Shown piece by piece: positions 27,034-34,509 of a stretch of DNA of 34,509 nucleotides. This DNA comes from Gammaproteobacteria bacterium (lineage in GTDB: Bacteria; Pseudomonadota; Gammaproteobacteria; SZUA-152), in NCBI GenBank assembly GCA_022627515.1, contig JAKEGK010000075.1, positions 1-34,509 on the forward strand. Direction: 5' to 3'. The notes under the pieces are model-generated. The model had not been told where the DNA came from, made no database searches, and worked only from the letters and a program-made list of their open reading frames with translations. The position numbers and the translations under genes were made by a program. Position 1 is the first letter of the stretch. Every line of letters begins with the position of its first letter.

Positions 27034-27583
27034 GGATCTCCCCCCAGTTGTAGTGGGTAAACTCATCCAGGACGATCGCTTGCACAAGTCAACGTACCGG
27101 GAACATGGACTTAACTGCGAAAAGCTTACAAATACTTGGCCTGCGGCTTCCCTCACAACAGGGTGATTCTAATTGCCGGCACAACGCGCATCCCTGCGCG
27201 GTGCGCCTAAACTCGCCGGTCGCTTCGGTCATCCATGGCCTCTCGCGACACTAATACATCCTGTACGGCGTCCCTGGCGAGTTTACAATTAGAACCTATC
27301 TCAAAATTGATAAGTTAGCGATTTCGGGGGACGCATTTCAAAACCGTCGGCGGCATGGATGCCGCCGTCGAGCTTACAGGGATGTATTTACAGCGTGTTT
27401 TGAAATGCGCCCCCGGAGTCGATAACTTGGTTTCCGCGGCGTTCTTTGCTGAATTGTAATACTGAGATAGGTTCTAGAATCATCCTGTTGTGAGGCAAGT
27501 ATTGAGTAATCTTTCCGCCGTTAAATCTATGTTCTTCCAAACCTGCAACACTATGCCCAACCCACTACAATTGGGGAAGAGCC
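27034..27583. mobile_element. ~550-bp foldback (giant imperfect palindrome) element with nested insertion
   Basis: Termini GGATCTCCCCCCAGTTGTAGTGGGT / ACCCACTACAATTGGGGAAGAGCC are inverted; further matching blocks CTCACAACAGGGTGATTCTA / TAGAATCATCCTGTTGTGAG, AGAACCTATCTCA / TGAGATAGGTTCT, CGCATTTCAAAAC / GTTTTGAAATGCG. Confidence 0.75.
27172..27289. mobile_element. 118-bp insertion within the left arm of the foldback element, flanked by TA
   Basis: Left arm GATTCTA[ATTGCC...TTACAAT]TAGAACC versus uninterrupted right arm GGTTCTAGAATC; TA at 27170-27171 and 27290-27291. Confidence 0.65.
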
Positions 27584-28012
27584 TTAAAAATAAACGCCGG
27601 CATTGACAACAAATCCGCTCCAGCCAAAAAAGATATATTTTAATTCTCCGTATCCTTTGCGCGCTGCGTTGTAGTTGAAATTCATTCCGATGCCGAAGTT
27701 CAAACCCGTATCGGAGTCCGCGTAATTGATTCCTCCCAGACCATAGTAGCGGGTGCCGGGATTCAGAATCTGAAAATCCAGGTCCAGCACGACTTCCTCC
27801 AGATCAAAATCAAACGCGATCGCGGGTGCGATGCGGGTTTTGGGGGATACCGGTTTGACATGGCGTCCCTGTACCATGAGTGAAGAATTCTTGAAGTGAA
27901 ACGCGCCACTGGCGCCATATTGTCCTGAACGCTCGGCATGCGCTGACGTTCCGGCGCAGATTAATGTAAGCGCAAGCAGGGAGCTTGTTCTTGTTAATAT
28001 GTTTCTGCTCAT
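27584..28012 (-). CDS. hypothetical small outer-membrane beta-barrel protein
   Basis: Signal MSRNILTRTSSLLALTLICAGTSAHA; YYGLGGINYADSDTGLNFGIGMNFNY...WSGFVVNAGVYF terminal aromatic. Confidence 0.7.
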   Translation of the reverse strand: MSRNILTRTSSLLALTLICAGTSAHAERSGQYGASGAFHFKNSSLMVQGRHVKPVSPKTRIAPAIAFDFDLEEVVLDLDFQILNPGTRYYGLGGINYADSDTGLNFGIGMNFNYNAARKGYGELKYIFFGWSGFVVNAGVYF

Positions 28013-28790
28013 TTTTGTTTTCCCCCGGTTGATTAACCGTTCTGGACACAACGGATATTATTGATGGCTCTTTTAGGTTAGCCGCAACCACGTCCGTTTC
28101 CGGCGCTGCGGAAGCCGCGGCAACGTCTGTGGCGGTTTCGCGGTATCGTTTAACAGACGGTTGTTGTACCCAAGCGGCCAATCATAACTGCGAATATAGC
28201 GAAAAACTCGCGATCGGCTAATTATCTGACTGATTTTACAGGAAATATATCTTAGGTGGTAGAGCTATTGCCCATTGCATTGTGATGAGAGAAAATACGC
28301 GGTTCCATGTTGCTTCAGATATTACAAAGGCAAAAGTACTTAATTAGTAAGAACATTTGAAAAAATGTTCTTAAGAACAACTAGAGACGGAATCGGTGGG
28401 AAGGGGCCTATCTCGATCGCGCATATTCAAGTTTAACCAACTGATAGAATAATAAAAATTTCACGCGCTCAAATTTTGTTCCATAAAACTTGCTCCATAA
28501 ATAACAAGGAAAAATTCTGCAAACTTGGCCTGTTTAGGAAGTGTTAATGGTCTGAAGTGTATATAATTCCCCCAATTTTCGGATTAAAAAGAAAATGCGA
28601 GGGTAAACGAACCGGCAATCTTTGTTCACCCGGGCCTCACAGCAGCAGATAATGGGACAAGTAATAAGTATTCAGTGCATGGAAAAGAATAAGTAAAAAA
28701 GCAACAGCTTTCAATTGACAGTCAACGGATGATTTTTAATTACGGGTATTCGATTTTTCATTTTTGTTTTTAGGTGAGGAGAAGAGATAA

Positions 28791-30785
28791 ATGACATCGC
28801 GTAGAGAACTGGCCAATGCGATCCGTGCCTTGAGTATGGATGCGGTTCAAAAGGCAAACTCGGGACACCCGGGAGCGCCCATGGGTATGGCGGACATTGC
28901 CGAGGTCCTGTGGAATGATCACTTGAAGCATAATCCAACCAACCCGAAATGGGTGGATCGTGATCGTTTCATTTTATCCAATGGTCATGGCTCCATGCTG
29001 ATTTATTCATTGTTGCACCTGACCGGCTATGACCTGCCGATCGAAGAACTGAAGAACTTCCGCCAACTGCATTCTAAGACCCCGGGCCATCCGGAATACG
29101 GTTACGCACCAGGGATTGAAACCACCACTGGTCCCTTGGGGCAGGGCATCACGAATGCTGTGGGTATGGCGATTGCGGAAAAAGTGCTGGCCGCTCAGTT
29201 CAACCGCGATAAACACCACATTGTTGATCATTACACATATGTATTCCTTGGCGACGGGTGTTTGATGGAAGGTATTTCCCATGAAGCCTGTTCGCTGGCG
29301 GGCACCCTGGGTTTGGGCAAGCTGATCGCTTTCTGGGATGACAACGGTATTTCCATCGATGGCCATGTGGAAGGCTGGTTTACCGATGATACGGCGAAAC
29401 GTTTTGAAGCCTACGGCTGGCACGTCGTGCGTAATGTTGACGGCCACGACGCGGACGCGATCAGTAAAGCCATTCGTGAAGCCAAGTCAGTGAATGACAA
29501 ACCCAGCATGATCTGCTGTAAAACCGTGATTGGTTATGGCGCGCCTAACCTGTGCGGCAGCCATGATTGTCATGGTTCCGCGTTGGGAGTGGACGAAGTG
29601 GCCGCTACCCGGGAAAACCTGGGCTGGAAATACGAGCCGTTTGTAATCCCCGGTGAAATTTACCAGGCCTGGGACGCGAAAGCCAAAGGCGCGGAAGCGG
29701 AAAACCACTGGCACGAAAAGTTTGACGCGTATAAAGCGGCGTATCCTGATCTCGCGGCCGAGTTCGTGCGCCGCACCTCCGGTGAACTGCCCGCCAATTG
29801 GGAAAAAGACGCCAGCAAATTTATCAAAGCCACCATCGAAGCCGGCAAAACCATGGCCACCCGCAAGGCATCGCAAGCGGCGCTCAATGGTTTTGGTCCC
29901 TTGCTGCCGGAATTCCTGGGCGGTTCCGCCGACCTGACCGGTTCCAACAATACCAACTGGTCCGGTTCCAAAACCATATCGAAGACGGTGTGGGACGGTA
30001 ACTATATATCCTACGGTGTCCGCGAGTTTGGCATGTCGGCCATAATGAACGGCATGGCGCTGCATGGCGGATTCATTCCTTACGGCGGCACCTTTTTGAT
30101 GTTCTCCGAATATGCGCGTAACGCCTTGCGCATGGCCGCGCTGATGAAAGTCCGCAGCATTTTTGTTTACACCCATGACTCGATCGGCCTGGGTGAAGAC
30201 GGCCCCACGCACCAGGCCGTGGAACAAACTGCGACGCTGCGCCTGATGCCCAATATGTCGGTGTGGCGCCCGTGTGACACCGTTGAATCAGCCGTTGCCT
30301 GGAAAGCCGCTATCGAAAGAAAAAATGGTCCTTCCAGCCTGATATTTACGCGTCAGGATCTGCCATTCCAGAAACGCACACCGGAACAAGTCGCTGCAAT
30401 CAGCCGCGGCGCATACATCATTAAAGACGGCGGCGACGCGCCTGACGCCATCATTATTGCCACGGGTTCTGAAGTGCCGCTTGCTATCGATGCGGCGACC
30501 GCATTGGAAGCCAAGGGCAAGAAAATCCGCGTGGTCTCCATGCCTTCAACCGACGTGTTTGATGCGCAGGACGAAGCGTACCGCGAATCGGTTCTGCCAT
30601 CGAAAATCCGCGCGCGGGTTGCGGTGGAAGCGGGCGTTACTGACTACTGGCGTAAGTATGTCGGACTTGACGGCAAGGTGGTTGGTTTGGACCGCTTCGG
30701 CGAATCGGCACCCGCAAAATTGCTGTTCAAGCATTTCGGATTCACCACGGAAAATGTCGTGAAGTCAGTGGAAGAACTTTTATAA
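28791..30785 (+). CDS. tkt: transketolase
   Basis: [38 protein letters not shown]...[14 protein letters not shown]...[19 protein letters not shown]...[35 protein letters not shown]. Confidence 0.97.
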   Translation: MTSRRELANAIRALSMDAVQKANSGHPGAPMGMADIAEVLWNDHLKHNPTNPKWVDRDRFILSNGHGSMLIYSLLHLTGYDLPIEELKNFRQLHSKTPGHPEYGYAPGIETTTGPLGQGITNAVGMAIAEKVLAAQFNRDKHHIVDHYTYVFLGDGCLMEGISHEACSLAGTLGLGKLIAFWDDNGISIDGHVEGWFTDDTAKRFEAYGWHVVRNVDGHDADAISKAIREAKSVNDKPSMICCKTVIGYGAPNLCGSHDCHGSALGVDEVAATRENLGWKYEPFVIPGEIYQAWDAKAKGAEAENHWHEKFDAYKAAYPDLAAEFVRRTSGELPANWEKDASKFIKATIEAGKTMATRKASQAALNGFGPLLPEFLGGSADLTGSNNTNWSGSKTISKTVWDGNYISYGVREFGMSAIMNGMALHGGFIPYGGTFLMFSEYARNALRMAALMKVRSIFVYTHDSIGLGEDGPTHQAVEQTATLRLMPNMSVWRPCDTVESAVAWKAAIERKNGPSSLIFTRQDLPFQKRTPEQVAAISRGAYIIKDGGDAPDAIIIATGSEVPLAIDAATALEAKGKKIRVVSMPSTDVFDAQDEAYRESVLPSKIRARVAVEAGVTDYWRKYVGLDGKVVGLDRFGESAPAKLLFKHFGFTTENVVKSVEELL

Positions 30786-30825
30786 CTTAAAAACGCTGTT
30801 CACAACATTTTCCTGCAAATATTAA

Positions 30826-31863
<1,038 letters not shown>

Positions 31864-31970
31864 CCAGTGAGTATCCCGTTGGTTCGTGGTCTGGTGTTGC
31901 GCGGTATTTTAAAAACATTCCACATCTGCGCCCTGAAACCAACGCTTGTTGCGTTTAAGTGATCGAAAAC

Positions 31971-32008
31971 GGAATAAAGCCCGGCCTGCGAAGACCGGGC
32001 TTTATTCC
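31971..32008. terminator. strong hairpin / candidate (bidirectional) terminator between gap and pgk
   Basis: GGAATAAAGCCCGG cctgcgaaga CCGGGCTTTATTCC, 14-bp perfect arms. Confidence 0.65.
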
Positions 32009-32158
32009 AGCAACAACACGGAATTAGACAGAAGTAATACGCTTATAGCAGAAATGGTTCATGGCTATAAAAGAACTGTTTGTTAAGTTTAAGCGCGGGT
32101 AATCACAATTGCATTTAACAAACAGTTTTTAAATTTAAGTCATTTTCGGGAGAAGCAT

Positions 32159-33340
32159 ATGTCATTCATAAAACTGACTGATCTGGATCTGGCCGGCAAG
32201 CGCGTATTAATTCGCGCGGACTTGAATGTGCCGGTCAAGAACGGCAAGGTGACCTCCGATGCGCGCATCACCGCGTCCATGCCGACCGTCGAGCACTGCA
32301 TGAAGGCTGGCGCCAGCGTTATCGTCATGTCGCACCGCGGCCGTCCGACCGAAGGCAAGATGGATGAAGAAAACTCCATGCAGCCCATCGCTGAAAATAT
32401 GTCGGCAAAGCTGGGCAAAGAAGTACGCCTGATTAAGGAATATCTCGACAAACCGCTCAAGGTGGCGGCCGGTGAAGTGGTTCTGCTGGAAAACGTGCGC
32501 TTTAACGTGGGTGAAGAGAAAGACGACGAGTCGCTGTCAAAGAAATATGCCACCCTGTGCGACGTGTTTGTCATGGACGCGTTTGGCACCGCGCACCGCG
32601 CCCAGGCATCCACGCATGGCGTGGGAAAATTCGCGCCGGTCGCGTGCGCCGGATTGCTGGTCGCCGAAGAACTGGATGCCCTTTCCAAAGCGTTGGCCAA
32701 GCCCGCCCGTCCGATGGTGGCCATCGTCGGCGGCTCCAAGGTTTCCACCAAGCTGACCGTGCTGGAAGCCTTGTCGGAAAAAGTCGATCAACTGGTGGTG
32801 GGTGGCGGTATCGCCAACACGTTTCTCAAGGCTGCCGGTTTTCCCATCGGCAAGTCCCTCTGTGAACCTGATCTGGTGGACACCGCAAAAGCGTTGATGA
32901 AAAAAATGCAGGCCCGCGGCGCCAGCATCCCGATTGCAACTGATGTTGTGGTAGGCAAAAACTTCTCTGAAAATGAACCCGCGGTATTGAAAAAAGCCGG
33001 CGATGTCGCTGCTGACGACATGATTTTTGATATTGGTCCGGAAAGCGCGAAAGTGCTGGCTGGTATTATCTCCAAAGCCGGCACCATCGTCTGGAACGGG
33101 CCGGTTGGCGTATTTGAGTTTGACCAGTTTGGTGAAGGCACCAAGGCGGTATCCATGGCGATCGCCAATGCCTCCGGTTTCAGTCTGGCCGGTGGTGGTG
33201 ACACAATCGCCGCCATTCAGAAGTACGATATCTATGACAAGGTATCCTATATTTCCACGGCTGGCGGCGCATTTCTGGAATATCTGGAAGGCAAGACCTT
33301 GCCAGCGGTTGCCATGCTGGAAGCGCGCGCCAAAGACTAG
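32159..33340 (+). CDS. pgk: phosphoglycerate kinase
   Basis: [90 protein letters not shown]. Confidence 0.98.
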   Translation: MSFIKLTDLDLAGKRVLIRADLNVPVKNGKVTSDARITASMPTVEHCMKAGASVIVMSHRGRPTEGKMDEENSMQPIAENMSAKLGKEVRLIKEYLDKPLKVAAGEVVLLENVRFNVGEEKDDESLSKKYATLCDVFVMDAFGTAHRAQASTHGVGKFAPVACAGLLVAEELDALSKALAKPARPMVAIVGGSKVSTKLTVLEALSEKVDQLVVGGGIANTFLKAAGFPIGKSLCEPDLVDTAKALMKKMQARGASIPIATDVVVGKNFSENEPAVLKKAGDVAADDMIFDIGPESAKVLAGIISKAGTIVWNGPVGVFEFDQFGEGTKAVSMAIANASGFSLAGGGDTIAAIQKYDIYDKVSYISTAGGAFLEYLEGKTLPAVAMLEARAKD

Positions 33341-33373
33341 GCGCCAGTCATTTACGTAACATGGAGTAACACT

Positions 33374-34509
33374 TTGCAAAGAAGAACGAAAATAGTTGCG
33401 ACCCTTGGGCCGGCAACGGACGATCCTAAGGTCCTTGACAGGTTGATCGAGGCGGGTGCCGACGTGGTGCGCCTGAATTTGTCTCACGGTTCACACGAAT
33501 CGCACCGCGAACGGGCGGAACGGGTGCGCAACCGCGCGCGAGCGCATGGCCGTCAGGTGGGTGTGCTGGCAGACCTGCAGGGGCCGAAAATCCGCATTGA
33601 CAAGTTTGTCGACGGCAAGATCACTTTAAAGGAGGGCGATACTTTTATTCTGGATGCGGCCCTGGATCCAAATGCAGGTACGCAGGAAAGAGTCGGTATC
33701 ACCTATAAAAATCTACCCAAAGATGTCGAACGCGGCAACACGCTGCTGCTGGATGACGGGCGCATCGAGCTGTGGGTCGAAGAAAGCAACGGCACCGAAG
33801 TCAAGTGCCGTGTGGTTTCGGGTGGCGAGTTGTCTGACCGCAAAGGCATTAACCGGCTGGGTGGCGGTTTGTCCGCGCCATCGCTTACGGAGAAAGACCG
33901 GGAGGATATTAAATTGGCCGCCGATATACAGGCGGATTATCTCGCCGTGTCCTTCCCGCGCAGCGCGAACGATATCAATGCGGCGCGTGATTTGTTTCAT
34001 CAGGCGGGAGGTTTGGGCGGTATTATCGCCAAGATCGAGCGCACCGAAGCCCTGGAGGCTATCGAAGAAATTATTGCCGCATCCGATGCCGTGATGATTG
34101 CCCGCGGCGATCTGGGTGTGGAAATCGGCGATGCTGCTTTGCCCCCGGTGCAAAAACGGATTATCCGCCTGTCTCGTGAGATGAACCGTGTGGTGATTAC
34201 GGCCACGCAAATGATGGATTCCATGATCCATAGTCAGATTCCCACGCGCGCCGAGGTTTTTGACGTGGCCAATTCCGTGTTTGATGGCACCGACGCGGTA
34301 ATGCTCTCCGCGGAAACGGCATCCGGCGACTATCCGGATAAAGCGGTAGCGGCGATGGACCGGATTTGCCGGGAAGCGGAAAAACAGCCCGTCACCATAA
34401 AATCCGACCATCGGATCAATACGGTATTCGGCCGGGTCGATGAAGCGATTGCGATGGCGGCGATGTATACCGCCAATCACCTCGGGGTGAAGGCCATCGC
34501 CGCGTTGAC
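33374..34509 (+). CDS. pyk: pyruvate kinase, partial (runs off window end)
   Basis: TTG start with GGAG 7 nt upstream; translation [51 protein letters not shown]...[10 protein letters not shown]...[15 protein letters not shown]...[18 protein letters not shown]...[13 protein letters not shown]...[11 protein letters not shown]...[29 protein letters not shown]. Not in the supplied ORF track. Confidence 0.96.
   Translation, partial: MQRRTKIVATLGPATDDPKVLDRLIEAGADVVRLNLSHGSHESHRERAERVRNRARAHGRQVGVLADLQGPKIRIDKFVDGKITLKEGDTFILDAALDPNAGTQERVGITYKNLPKDVERGNTLLLDDGRIELWVEESNGTEVKCRVVSGGELSDRKGINRLGGGLSAPSLTEKDREDIKLAADIQADYLAVSFPRSANDINAARDLFHQAGGLGGIIAKIERTEALEAIEEIIAASDAVMIARGDLGVEIGDAALPPVQKRIIRLSREMNRVVITATQMMDSMIHSQIPTRAEVFDVANSVFDGTDAVMLSAETASGDYPDKAVAAMDRICREAEKQPVTIKSDHRINTVFGRVDEAIAMAAMYTANHLGVKAIAAL

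Noticed and set aside
26830-27156. Minus-strand ORFs overlapping the thioredoxin-like gene and the foldback arm
   Set aside because: No family motifs; they read through the antisense of a conserved gene and of palindromic DNA.
29487-30227. 246-aa minus-strand ORF (and others) antisense to tkt
   Set aside because: Overlaps a fully conserved transketolase; long antisense ORFs are expected from GC-biased coding sequence.
32537-33487. 316-aa minus-strand ORF antisense to pgk/pyk
   Set aside because: Low-complexity antisense translation opposite an unambiguous pgk; no recognisable motifs.

Overview
Gammaproteobacterial-type chromosomal window in three parts. (1) About 1-3500: end of an integron cassette array, with three recognisable attC sites plus one truncated attC. 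Cassette genes are an Abi-C-like fragment fused to a decayed REP-type transposase, an RHH/ParE-like toxin-antitoxin pair, a YdeI/OmpD-associated protein and a PhnB-like VOC protein. The array ends in a chimeric junction: an attC R' box broken by what looks like a group II intron 5' remnant, which then runs into a 5'-truncated GIY-YIG gene. (2) About 4.2-28 kb: envelope-rich accessory DNA. It holds three DUF4136 lipoproteins, a MipA/OmpV-like protein with an extra C-terminal domain, a SYLF/Ysc84 lipoprotein, hipBA, two VOC domains, a YPPPV-repeat lipoprotein, an lpxC away from the dcw cluster divergent from an AraC regulator, several beta-barrels, a frameshifted S8 protease, a six-Big_2 protein, an OMPLA, an SNase-like nuclease and a thioredoxin-like protein. 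Several palindromic elements occur here: a 198-bp MITE-like element with 14-bp TIRs, and a ~550-bp foldback element whose left arm carries a 118-bp insertion flanked by TA. (3) 28.8 kb to the end: core carbon metabolism tkt-gap-pgk-pyk, where pyk (TTG start, runs off the window) is absent from the ORF track. No complete new defence system is evident. The most unusual signals are the integron/intron chimera, the nested foldback element, and a UUUUUUC slippery heptamer exactly at the frame break of the S8 protease. All family names come from recognition of motifs; no search was run.
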